Of a DNA stretch of 64,000 nt, positions 33,858 to 42,725 are shown in pieces (the first letter of the stretch is position 1; every line of letters begins with the position of its first letter). Origin of the DNA: Verrucomicrobiales bacterium (lineage in GTDB: Bacteria; Verrucomicrobiota; Verrucomicrobiia; Verrucomicrobiales; DEV007); assembly GCA_029213005.1 (NCBI GenBank), contig JARGPI010000016.1, positions 1 to 64,000 of the forward strand. The letters run 5' to 3'. The notes under the pieces were generated by a model, which saw only the letters and a list, made by a program, of their open reading frames with translations, made no database searches and had not been told where the DNA came from. The position numbers and the translations under genes were made by a program.

Positions 33858-35597
33858 ATGACAGTCTACTTCCATAATCACTCACGGTCAGTTGCGCGGC
33901 CCACCGCCAGTTGCCTCCCGATACTGCTGCTGACTATCATTCTGATAGTATTTCCCGCGAATGATGCGGGAGCCTGGGGATCGGGACACGACGATGTGAT
34001 GCGCGAAGTCATCGAACGCCTCCCTGTCGAACTTCGCGATTCTTTCACGCCTGAGATAACTAAGGAGGCGATCCATCATCAAAGTCACTACCCGGATAAT
34101 TTTGACCCTTTCCTTGCTGCTGACGTCGGCGAAAATGCCGTGGCTCGACTCACCGAGGCCAGAGTAACAAAACGTTACGATCTCCACTCCGAGCGAGGCA
34201 TGGCGATGGCCTTTATCATGCTGGTTGAGGCATTGAAGGTGGGGGATGCGGCCCGGACGGCGCTTTGGATATCTGCCTACTCTCATGTCATCGCTGACAT
34301 GGCTGCGAGCAATCACGATCCGCTTGTACACACCGCGACCTACGCTTGGGCTGACTGGAAATTGAAACTGCCCGGAGGTAACGGTGATTTCTCGCAACTC
34401 AGATCGTTGCTGGATCTTGCGGGAGTCGCTCACGATCCCGCGGGTGGTGAGGCAGCTTTTGAAAAGGCGATCGATCAGCTTCATCTTGAGGATAAAGGGG
34501 AGGAGCCTCGCGACCTGTTACTCGAGATTATGCTATACGGTCAGTCCGGAGCAGATTTTTGTGCATCGCGGGGCGTTGGCGTTCTCGAAGGAGCCGTCGG
34601 CTGGGTTGACCGGAAAGATCCGGCAGCCCGTGAGTTACTCTGGAAAAACCTCGGCGAACTTGGTGCCTGGGCTGTGGTTCGCACGGTGCGTGATGTCGAG
34701 ATCGCTCTCCGCTACGCAAAAGCCGATCGAAAGATTGAACTGACCACTGAGATCGAAGCGGCCCACCGGGAAAATGTGGCCCGTTTCCTCGCGGGAAGGA
34801 AAATTGAGGACGACGCTCTTTTTGCCCCCTTGCTCCGCGATATTGATTCTGAGGAAGGTCCTGTCACTGGTATCGTTTTCGAACCCTGCTGGGCGATGAA
34901 TGGTGCGGCGCTGGGATTCGCCGGGCGCGTACAATCGGCAGCAATCGCCCGGACCTGGCAGCAGAGCGAAAAGCCTTATGCCACTTTTGACCTTCGCGAG
35001 GCGATTGCGTATGGTTTTCCTTCTCCCGATAAAATGCCGCAGCTGGTTGTCGTCGCGCCCTCTTTTCACAGTTATCATTCTCTTAAGGCGGATGTTTTTG
35101 ATCGGCACATTCAGGACTATCTTGCGGCAGGTGGGCGTGTGCTCTGGATTTGCGGAACGGGGCAACCTGCGTCCGGAGCGTTTGCCTCCTTTCGCTCCGC
35201 GATGAAGCGAGACGATGCGAAAAGCAAACTCCCGGTGCCTGACGGGGATTTCATTGGGGCGGAGGTTCATCTAGCCGGGTTGGACCAGCCGGTCTCCACA
35301 ATCGCCCATCCCGCAACTACCAAAGCGGGATGGCATCAACCGTTCTGTCCCTGGACATTCAAGCTCGAAGGTCGGGATGATCTTCTCCCTCTAGCGACTC
35401 TGAAGACTGAGGGCGTTTCACCTGTCGTCGGAGCGATCGACGTTGCGGGCAGACGGGCTCTCCTCCCGGTTTACTCTGTCACACCCTATCTCTTTGAGGG
35501 TGAGGGCGGGCCCGTTTCGCCGCATCAGCCTGCTCTTGGATCAACTGGTGCAGCCTTTCTGGAGGCGGCGCTCGAAGTCCTTGCGACCGCCCCGTAA
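33858..35597 (+). CDS. Secreted phospholipase C/P1-nuclease-like protein with extra C-terminal domain
   Basis: A 579-residue exported protein. After the signal peptide the mature chain begins with Trp (AGA-WGSGHDDVM), as in zinc-dependent phospholipase C and S1/P1 nucleases, whose N-terminal Trp is a zinc ligand. Histidines at HHQSHYPDNF, DLHSERG and the SHVIADMAASNHDP block fit the trinuclear zinc site. A C-terminal domain of about 200 residues (MPQLVVVAPSFHSYHS onward) has a Rossmann-like look and is not recognised. The start at 33858 opens the signal peptide; 33825 is an alternative. Function is inferred from fold pattern only. Confidence 0.7.
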   Translation: MTVYFHNHSRSVARPTASCLPILLLTIILIVFPANDAGAWGSGHDDVMREVIERLPVELRDSFTPEITKEAIHHQSHYPDNFDPFLAADVGENAVARLTEARVTKRYDLHSERGMAMAFIMLVEALKVGDAARTALWISAYSHVIADMAASNHDPLVHTATYAWADWKLKLPGGNGDFSQLRSLLDLAGVAHDPAGGEAAFEKAIDQLHLEDKGEEPRDLLLEIMLYGQSGADFCASRGVGVLEGAVGWVDRKDPAARELLWKNLGELGAWAVVRTVRDVEIALRYAKADRKIELTTEIEAAHRENVARFLAGRKIEDDALFAPLLRDIDSEEGPVTGIVFEPCWAMNGAALGFAGRVQSAAIARTWQQSEKPYATFDLREAIAYGFPSPDKMPQLVVVAPSFHSYHSLKADVFDRHIQDYLAAGGRVLWICGTGQPASGAFASFRSAMKRDDAKSKLPVPDGDFIGAEVHLAGLDQPVSTIAHPATTKAGWHQPFCPWTFKLEGRDDLLPLATLKTEGVSPVVGAIDVAGRRALLPVYSVTPYLFEGEGGPVSPHQPALGSTGAAFLEAALEVLATAP

Positions 35598-35623
35598 ATT
35601 GTGGGCGGTCTTCTCCCTCGGCA

Positions 35624-36616
35624 CTAGCGCGTCACGGTCGTTTTATCTTTAAAGAATTCCCAGATTACGCGGGTGCCGTCAATGTCGTGGCAAACCGGTC
35701 CGATGATTCGTTTTGGAAGGTATTGAGTGCCGCCCGGGATGGTGTGGCCACCTCCCTCGATCCGGTAGAGCTCGACGTCGACGGGGTTTTCCGGGGCCGA
35801 CCAGAGAGAGTGAATCACACGACATCCATCATCGGGAGCTTTGTCGGGCAGAGTGGTTACCACCGGTTCGATTTCATTGAGGTTGTTGTGTTTCAGCCAG
35901 AGCGCGATGGCCTTATCCGTCGAGGTCGCGGTTCCCTGCCCAAAGTCATGGGTGGCACTGTCGATCCGGTAGGGAGTGAAGTTAGGAGTCAGTTTGCCGC
36001 CGTTGTAGGGAGCAAAGGTATCCTTGGTCCCATTCATCATTAGGATTGAGATCGGGGTTGCGGGTGTGAAAGGGCGCTCCCCGTTGTCATAAGGAGTTGG
36101 CAAAGTTGCAATCACGATCGCGGCGGCGGCGAAATGCTCGGTCGCTTCAATGGCGAGGCGCTGGCTCATGAAACCGCCGTTGGAAAGGCCGGTTACATAG
36201 ACTCGCGTGCGATCGATAGCGTGACGCCTCGCGACGTCGTCCAACGTCGCGAGGATGAATCCGACGTCGTCCGTTTTGGCATCCTGCTTGGCGTATTTTG
36301 TCGCGTTCCGGCCATCATTCCAGTGTTTGTTGATTCCGTCGGGATAGACCACAACGAAGCCTTCTTCATCAGCAAGCGGAGTCCATTTGGCGCGGGAGGT
36401 GATTTCGGCTGTGGAGCCACCTCCGTGCAGAACAAAGATAAGCGGTGCCGGGTTCGAATCGTCCTCCACTTTTTGGGGAACATGGAGACGATAGCTGCGC
36501 TTCACCGATTGAAATTCCAATTCGTGAACCACTCCGGTCGCACCCGGTCTCTGTGCCAAAACTGCGGTGGCGAGAATGCCGGAAAGAAATAGAGAAACGA
36601 AAAGTCGGTATATCAT
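35624..36616 (-). CDS. Secreted PHB depolymerase/feruloyl esterase-like alpha/beta hydrolase
   Basis: A 330-residue exported esterase of the LpqC/poly(3-hydroxybutyrate) depolymerase-like family. It has a signal peptide, oxyanion-hole region VLHGGG, the block KHWNDGRN, the nucleophile elbow GLSNGG, a distal Asp in NGTKDTF and the triad His in GGGHTIPGG. The family includes feruloyl/acetylxylan esterases that remove acyl groups from plant or algal polysaccharides; the exact substrate is not shown. The start at 36616 opens the signal peptide; a longer frame starts at 36664. Confidence 0.87.
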   Translation of the reverse strand: MIYRLFVSLFLSGILATAVLAQRPGATGVVHELEFQSVKRSYRLHVPQKVEDDSNPAPLIFVLHGGGSTAEITSRAKWTPLADEEGFVVVYPDGINKHWNDGRNATKYAKQDAKTDDVGFILATLDDVARRHAIDRTRVYVTGLSNGGFMSQRLAIEATEHFAAAAIVIATLPTPYDNGERPFTPATPISILMMNGTKDTFAPYNGGKLTPNFTPYRIDSATHDFGQGTATSTDKAIALWLKHNNLNEIEPVVTTLPDKAPDDGCRVIHSLWSAPENPVDVELYRIEGGGHTIPGGTQYLPKRIIGPVCHDIDGTRVIWEFFKDKTTVTR

Positions 36617-36686
36617 GCGGAGTGTGATGCCCGATTGAACGCCCACCCCTGATAATAGTTTCACAAATCCTTCCGCTTTTAATCTC

Positions 36687-39383
36687 CTAGCCGGTAGTTC
36701 TCAGGCCGCTCGCGATTGCGCTGATCGAAAAGACGAGCTCCCGCGGCAAATCGTCACCCGAGGACCGCCATTCTTTCAATAGCCGGATTTGCTGGAGGTG
36801 CAGTTTTCTCAACGGATCTTCCCGGAGTCTTAACGTTGCCGCGTATCGAGGGCGGCGGTTGTGAATTGAAGCGGGGAACAGAGAATTCAAATGTTTACCG
36901 GTCAGCTCCAGTTCCCTTTCGATTTTAGACATAAATCGGCTTCGGACCTCTTCCGATTCTACCAGCGCCGCATATTGTCGCATCAGCTCCAAATTGGTGC
37001 TGAGAATATTGGTTTCTACACCGGTGAAAATATAGCGGGCCAGAGTCGACTTGGATATAATTTCGGAGAGGTGAGCGAATTCGTCAGGGGATTCCGTTGC
37101 CAGTTTATCCAGAGCTGAGCCTGCACCATACCATCCCGGTATATAGAAACGCGACTGTGTCCAACTGAATACCCAGGGGATGGCCCGAAGATCGTCGAGC
37201 GTCGCCGATCCACTCCGTCGCGACGGGCGCGAACCGAGTTGGGTTTGCTCGAGAGCATCGATAGGTGTCGCCGACCGATAAAAGGTCATGAAATCTTTTT
37301 CCCCGAGGAGATCGCGGTAGGCAAGGCGACTCCATTCCGCCAGTTTCGGCAGCAGTTCAATGCCGGGATCAACTTCCGGTTTGGTCTCCCGATGCAACAC
37401 GGTGGCGCGAGTCACACAGGCTATCATCGACTCGATGTGGTAGTTGGCATTTTCCGGGTAGGCATACTTCCTTGCGATAGTTTCGCCCTGTTCCGTCATT
37501 CGGAAATCGCCACCGAGAGAGCCGTGAGGTAGCGCCCGAAGGAACCAGTTAGTCGGGCCTGCTCCGCGGGAGACCGTTCCACCGCGACCGTGGAAGTAAC
37601 GTATCGAAATTCCGTGTTTTTCCGCCGTCTCGGTGATGCGCTGCTGAGCGTTGTGAACCGCCCACTGGCTGGCGATGATGCCGCCGTCTTTGTTACTGTC
37701 ACTGTAGCCCAGCATAACTTGCTGGGACGCACCCTTCTCCAGACTGCGCTTCACCGCAGGGTGGGAGAGGTATTGATCGAGAATACCTGCAGCGTGATCA
37801 AGGTCCTCCAGCGTTTCGAAGAGTGGAACAACTGGAAGAGGGCAAACCCGGTTTCCGTCACGTTGCACGATCAGTCCGGCTTCACGGGCGAAGAGGTGTA
37901 CCAGAAGAAGATCGGAAAGCTGACGGGACATACTGACGATCAATGCGCCCAGCCCGGCATCACTTCCAAAATTTCGGTATTGTGAAGCGAGAACCTTGTA
38001 ACACTCCAGAACGGCAGCGGCATTTTCCCCGGCGATTTGATCTGTGTGGAGAAAGGGCCGGTTGGTTTCAAGTTCGGCAGTTAAAAACTCGACTCGCTTT
38101 TCTTCCGGCCAATTGGCGAAGTCCGCGCCATCGGCAACTCCGGCCGCTGTAAACAACTGGGCGGCCGCTTTGTCGTGAAAATCGCTGTTCTGGCGAATAT
38201 CGAGTGACGCCATATGAAATCCGAAGACATCGATTTTGTGGAGCAGAGGTTTGATATACCGCTCTTCGAGGCGGTGAGCGCCGATCTCCGAAAGGGACGA
38301 GCCGAGAAGCGCGATATCATTTCGGAAATCAGAGATCGAAAGTTGGCTGCTGGAATCCAGTTCGCTCCTGAGCAAATAACACATTGAGCGCCATGGCTCC
38401 CCGATATTCCGGTCCAGAATTCCGGCCCCGCTTTCGCCCTGTCGCTCTGCGAGGAAACCGGTCCGTTCCCGGAGCGCGGAAGGCGTCTCTTCCGGCGGCA
38501 TCGAAACGGAGAGTGCATCTGCGATTTGGGCAAGTTCACCGCGGTATAGTTTCACGGATTGCTTTCGAAGTTCGGACAGGGTTTCCCGGGTTACTTCGGA
38601 GGTCACAAAGGGATGTCCGTCACGGTCTCCTCCAATCCACAGGCCAAAACGAATTCTTGGCAGTCCATCCTCCCCGGGCAGTTTGTCGGGATGATATCCT
38701 GCCTGTTCCCAGGCTTGAGTGAGGCGTCGACTGACGGTCTCCAGAGTGTCGGGAAAGACCTCTCTCAGGTAATAGAGGACGTTGCGGAGTTCTCTTTCGA
38801 TGGTGGGCTTTTCGACGTGGATCTCCCCGGTGTGCCAAAGTCCCTCCAGGGCTGTAATAAAGTTCTGTTTTGATTCATCGTATTCCGGTGACTCTTCCGG
38901 AAGCGATTTGTAGTGACAGAGCAACTCGTAAATTTCGCGATGGCGTTCGCGCACGCTGGGTCTTTTCGCCTCAGTCGGGTGGGCGGTGAAGACAGGTTCA
39001 ATGCGGACCAGTCGAAACGCTTCCCGAATTGCCTCCTCAGAAACGCCGGCTTCTTTGAGCGATTTGAAGCAATGCGGCCAGAGGCCTTTTTCGCCTGCGG
39101 GCCCGAGGGTTTCCATCCGGTTTCTCCGCGTATCATGGGCGACCCGTTCCTCCACCATATCGAGCAACTGAAACGCGATTGAGATCACCTGGGAGGCTGC
39201 GCTGGTATCAATTTTTTCCCAATCTTCCTGAGACAGCGATTCGTCGAGCACGAGGGCAAGATCAGGCGTCGGAGTGGACCGCAGCACTTCACGGAAACAC
39301 TCGATCACATCTTTGTAGTCCCGGTCCAATGAGTTGAGACCTTGTTGCAATATTTCAGTTTTTTTTGCGATGTTTTCGTTCAT
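36687..39383 (-). CDS. ppc: Phosphoenolpyruvate carboxylase
   Basis: Adds bicarbonate to phosphoenolpyruvate to form oxaloacetate, refilling the TCA cycle. The 898-residue length is standard. Active-site signatures are intact: FTAHPTEAKRPSVRERHR with catalytic His135, GYSDSNKDGGIIASQW, and the glycine-rich FHGRGGTVSRGAGPT loop. The chosen start MNENIAKKTEI matches the family; the frame stays open another 41 codons upstream without family similarity. Confidence 0.95.
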   Translation of the reverse strand: MNENIAKKTEILQQGLNSLDRDYKDVIECFREVLRSTPTPDLALVLDESLSQEDWEKIDTSAASQVISIAFQLLDMVEERVAHDTRRNRMETLGPAGEKGLWPHCFKSLKEAGVSEEAIREAFRLVRIEPVFTAHPTEAKRPSVRERHREIYELLCHYKSLPEESPEYDESKQNFITALEGLWHTGEIHVEKPTIERELRNVLYYLREVFPDTLETVSRRLTQAWEQAGYHPDKLPGEDGLPRIRFGLWIGGDRDGHPFVTSEVTRETLSELRKQSVKLYRGELAQIADALSVSMPPEETPSALRERTGFLAERQGESGAGILDRNIGEPWRSMCYLLRSELDSSSQLSISDFRNDIALLGSSLSEIGAHRLEERYIKPLLHKIDVFGFHMASLDIRQNSDFHDKAAAQLFTAAGVADGADFANWPEEKRVEFLTAELETNRPFLHTDQIAGENAAAVLECYKVLASQYRNFGSDAGLGALIVSMSRQLSDLLLVHLFAREAGLIVQRDGNRVCPLPVVPLFETLEDLDHAAGILDQYLSHPAVKRSLEKGASQQVMLGYSDSNKDGGIIASQWAVHNAQQRITETAEKHGISIRYFHGRGGTVSRGAGPTNWFLRALPHGSLGGDFRMTEQGETIARKYAYPENANYHIESMIACVTRATVLHRETKPEVDPGIELLPKLAEWSRLAYRDLLGEKDFMTFYRSATPIDALEQTQLGSRPSRRSGSATLDDLRAIPWVFSWTQSRFYIPGWYGAGSALDKLATESPDEFAHLSEIISKSTLARYIFTGVETNILSTNLELMRQYAALVESEEVRSRFMSKIERELELTGKHLNSLFPASIHNRRPRYAATLRLREDPLRKLHLQQIRLLKEWRSSGDDLPRELVFSISAIASGLRTTG

Positions 39384-39644
39384 TTCCGATCGATGAGAGA
39401 GAGGCGGGTGCATTTTTCGTGCCGCACCCGTGATGTAGAGAGCTACTCTACTACTGCTGGCAAATATTGTCGTCTTCAATTCGAATTTGGTTGGCGGGGG
39501 ATTCATTGGCGAGGATCCGTTGCCTGAACAGGGTTGATCGTTCCTGATTTAACGGTTTCGCCTTGAACATATTGAGAATAGGATCGATGACCGCGTGACT
39601 CGTGAACGGCAATTTCTCTGAGGCGCGGCGAGTTGAATTTCTAA

Positions 39645-41138
39645 ATGAAAAGGCGTAATTTTGTTAAAAGTAGCGGGGCTATCCTGATGGGATCAGCCAC
39701 TTTCGGTGTTTCTCAAGAGGCTGGAGACTCGGCGATAGTTTACCGGCACCCGGAAATCACAAAGTTGTCCGGTATTCCGCTGGCCGAAGGGAAACGTCTC
39801 CCTTTCGGGTGGAATGCTTTTCCGGTTCCGGTAACGGGTGCGAGCCAGAATCCAGTCCTGAAATGGAATGATCTCCCTTCGACAGGAAAAGGACGGCTCC
39901 GATTCACGATTGCAGTCGATTTGCGAGAGCTGATCGCTATCGATGTGCGCCTGGCTGAGTCCGGCGAAAAAATCGGAGAACTGGATATTCGTTTTGCCCC
40001 GGTTCTGGAGCCTTTTGAATTGATTCTGACCGAAGAGCAAACCCGAGCGGTTGCCGCTGAGGGAATTTCTCTGGTGATGACGAAGGGGGAGAATCCGGTC
40101 TGGTTTTTTCACGTCGATTCGGATCGAAAAGATCATGCCGCGCTTCAGCCTCACTTGTTGTTTGCTGAGAAGACCGATTCTCTTTCCGAGTTCTACAAGC
40201 AAATGGCATCGCCGGTCAGTTTGCAGCCCTGGGGCTGGATGGAAGGCTGCGTGATGGATGGTCTCTACGACCTGTTCCACGCAAAAGGCGAAGCCCGTTT
40301 CGAAAAGGCGCTTCACAGTCATGTCGGCTACTTTTTCGATGAGAAAAAGCGGCTCATTTATGAGGATCCCAAAAGCCGGCCGAACGATGGAATCGTGTCC
40401 GATATCGAGTCGACTCTGCCCAATGCAATTATCGCGAAGCTTGATCCCGGGCATCCGGTCTTTAAAAAGGTGATTGAATTCTGGATGAGTCATCAGGACG
40501 AAGAGGGTTGCGTCAGAGATGGTGGGACGACTTCTGCGGAAGGTAGTTACACCATTGCCTATCCCATGATGGTTATCGGGAGCCAGCGCAATGATCAGTC
40601 TTTGATCGAACTTGCGCTGAAACAGCTTCGTCTTCGACGGGAGCGCCTTATTCACAATGAGGACTGCTGGTTGCGTTATCATCGCGGGGGAAATCGTTCT
40701 TTCCAAAACTGGGCGCGGGGAACGGCCTGGTACTCTCTGGGCTTGGTGAGAACGCTCAGCGAATTTAAAGGAGATCAGGATATAGCGGATTTAAAAACTG
40801 AAGTGGAGCGTTTTGCTGCATGGGTGCGCGGGTATCAGAAGGAGAACGGGCTTTGGAACTGTTTTCTCCACGAGGAGGTTCCCTCAGATACTTCGGGTTC
40901 AGCGGGAATCGCCGCTGCATTGGCTATCGCGGTAAAAAACGGTCTTCTGCCAGATGAATATTTGGAAGTTTCGCGGAAAACCTTCGCAGGATTGGAAGCT
41001 TATTTGACTCCGGACGGCTTACTCACGGGCGTTGCTCAGAGTAACCGTGGAGGACAGGCGCTCCAGCAAAGTGATTATCGGGTGATCTCCCAGATGGGCA
41101 TGGGATTAGTGGCTCAGCTCGCTGCTGCATTGGAATAG
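39645..41138 (+). CDS. GH88/GH105-like glycoside hydrolase
   Basis: A 497-residue exported enzyme. After KRRNFVKSSGAI (a Tat-like signal) there is a beta-rich N-terminal domain of about 170 residues, then an (alpha/alpha)6 barrel with the family motif FQNWARGTAWYSLGLVR and the earlier WGWMEGCVMDGLYDLF. GH105/GH88 enzymes release unsaturated uronic acid residues after lyase cleavage of pectins or other polyuronides. The beta domain before the barrel is not usual in plain GH105. No lyase gene lies nearby. Confidence 0.8.
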   Translation: MKRRNFVKSSGAILMGSATFGVSQEAGDSAIVYRHPEITKLSGIPLAEGKRLPFGWNAFPVPVTGASQNPVLKWNDLPSTGKGRLRFTIAVDLRELIAIDVRLAESGEKIGELDIRFAPVLEPFELILTEEQTRAVAAEGISLVMTKGENPVWFFHVDSDRKDHAALQPHLLFAEKTDSLSEFYKQMASPVSLQPWGWMEGCVMDGLYDLFHAKGEARFEKALHSHVGYFFDEKKRLIYEDPKSRPNDGIVSDIESTLPNAIIAKLDPGHPVFKKVIEFWMSHQDEEGCVRDGGTTSAEGSYTIAYPMMVIGSQRNDQSLIELALKQLRLRRERLIHNEDCWLRYHRGGNRSFQNWARGTAWYSLGLVRTLSEFKGDQDIADLKTEVERFAAWVRGYQKENGLWNCFLHEEVPSDTSGSAGIAAALAIAVKNGLLPDEYLEVSRKTFAGLEAYLTPDGLLTGVAQSNRGGQALQQSDYRVISQMGMGLVAQLAAALE

Positions 41139-41202
41139 GCGAAGGGAAATTCCTCACTTTTTTGTGCATGACGCGGCGTTTCTCTACGTCCCTCTGCCTG
41201 CT

Positions 41203-41472
41203 ATGAAATTGCCGCGTCTATCGAGAAATACCGATCCCAAACCTGCAAAAGTTCACAACATTCACTGGACCGCGATTGGTGGTTTCTGGGTGGGTGTTGC
41301 CGGAATTCTGGTGGCGTTGGTTTTTGGGGTACTCTCGTTATCGAATCAGCGAGGTGGTTTTAAGGGGCGCAGTGATGGATGGAAATCCAAGAAGCCATCC
41401 TCACATATGTCCGGTAGTCATCAGGTGAAAAATGATCACCGGTCGTCGCGCTCTTCGCACAAACATCCTTGA
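41203..41472 (+). CDS. Small single-span membrane protein
   Basis: A 89-residue protein with one strong membrane segment (about residues 27-47, GGFWVGVAGILVALVFGVLS) between a short basic N-terminus and a Ser/Lys/His-rich C-terminal tail. I do not recognise a family. It fills the gap between the GH105-like gene and the DUF6807 gene on the same strand, and the hydrophobic segment argues for a real gene. An in-frame start at 41164 is possible. Confidence 0.45.
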   Translation: MKLPRLSRNTDPKPAKVHNIHWTAIGGFWVGVAGILVALVFGVLSLSNQRGGFKGRSDGWKSKKPSSHMSGSHQVKNDHRSSRSSHKHP

Positions 41473-41516
41473 TTCGGGCAATTGAGTCCTGAAACTCGCG
41501 GCGTTAGAGTCTTTCT

Positions 41517-42722
41517 ATGAAAGGCATCTGGATTGCGGCGTTTTGTATTTTGTTTTCCCCGGTTCTCAAATCGGCTCCGATTGAAATTAAAGTGGACGCC
41601 GGCCGGTACGATCGGGAGGTCGGAACCCTAGTTTCCGCTGAGATTGTCGGGATCCCGAAAGGAGCGCGCGCGGCGATGCTCGAGCCTGAAGGAGGACTCG
41701 CCCAGGTGATTGCGGGGCCTAAAGATCAAATCGTCTGGCGGCTAAATGCTCCGCTCGCTGCGGGAGAGTCAATTCGATATTCCGTTAAGCCGGTGAAGGC
41801 GGACGGCATGATGGGGTGCACTGAGACTGACGCGGCCATTGAACTGCAGCAGACCGGCGCTCCGATTCTCCGATTCATAAAGAAGCCGACTCCGGAGGAG
41901 GCGGATCATGAGGCTTTCTACACGAGAACGGGGTATATCCACCCGCTCTGGACTCCGCAGGGGAAGGTGGTAACCGGGGACTATCCCGCTGATCATGTTC
42001 ATCAGCATGCGCTATTTTTCGCCTGGACTAAAACGCAATTTGAAGGGCGGCCCACCGAGTTTTGGAACCAGAAGTTGGAGAAGGGAACGGTTCGGTTTCT
42101 CAAGGCAACCGGAGCAACCGGGGGAGTGGCCTTTGCCGGGTTTTCAGCGGAAAATTTATATGAAGATCAGTCAGCTCCTGGAGGGCCAAAAGCGGTTTTG
42201 AAGGAAAACTGGGTGGTTCGGTCGTGGTATCGGGCAGACGGTGAAAAGTTCCGGATTGTTGATATCGAAATCGATCAGCGATGTGCGGGGGAATCACCTC
42301 TGGTGATTGAAAAATATCACTATGGCGGGATGGCAATTCGGGGGACCTCGGAATGGCTGCCGGCTTCGAAAAAGGAGGCCCCGCCGGCGAACTTTTTGAC
42401 GAGTGAAAAACTCACCCGTAGCGATGGAAATCACTCCCGCCCTGAATGGGTCAGTATGAACGGGCCGCTCAATGGGGGACACGCCAGTGTTACGATCATG
42501 GCTCATCCCTCAAATTTCCGGCATCCTCAGGCGGTGCGACTGCATCCTTCAAAACCCTATTTTGTCTTTACTCCGATGGTGGACGAAGGGTTCGAAATCA
42601 CTCCGGAAAAGCCTTACTGGGCGAAGTTCCGCATTATAATCGAGGATGGGGAGGTGATCCCCGGGAAACTCGACCGGTTCTATCAAAATTTTGCAGAGCC
42701 TCCCACTGCCGTTCAGCTCTGA
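41517..42722 (+). CDS. DUF6807 (PmoA-like) exported protein
   Basis: A 401-residue secreted protein with a signal peptide (1-19) and the DUF6807 block GDYPADHVHQHALFFAW, which in PVC bacteria marks the so-called PmoA-like family. It is not the methane monooxygenase subunit despite the name sometimes used. Function is unknown; relatives are found beside oxidoreductases and sugar-degradation genes. It converges on the GHL10 gene with 3 bases between stops. Confidence 0.85.
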   Translation: MKGIWIAAFCILFSPVLKSAPIEIKVDAGRYDREVGTLVSAEIVGIPKGARAAMLEPEGGLAQVIAGPKDQIVWRLNAPLAAGESIRYSVKPVKADGMMGCTETDAAIELQQTGAPILRFIKKPTPEEADHEAFYTRTGYIHPLWTPQGKVVTGDYPADHVHQHALFFAWTKTQFEGRPTEFWNQKLEKGTVRFLKATGATGGVAFAGFSAENLYEDQSAPGGPKAVLKENWVVRSWYRADGEKFRIVDIEIDQRCAGESPLVIEKYHYGGMAIRGTSEWLPASKKEAPPANFLTSEKLTRSDGNHSRPEWVSMNGPLNGGHASVTIMAHPSNFRHPQAVRLHPSKPYFVFTPMVDEGFEITPEKPYWAKFRIIIEDGEVIPGKLDRFYQNFAEPPTAVQL

Positions 42723-42725
42723 GTC

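Noticed and set aside
39693..40706. A 337-codon open frame on the minus strand inside the GH105-like gene
   Set aside because: It is antisense to a well-supported gene, matches no family and has a poor residue composition. Treated as a shadow frame.
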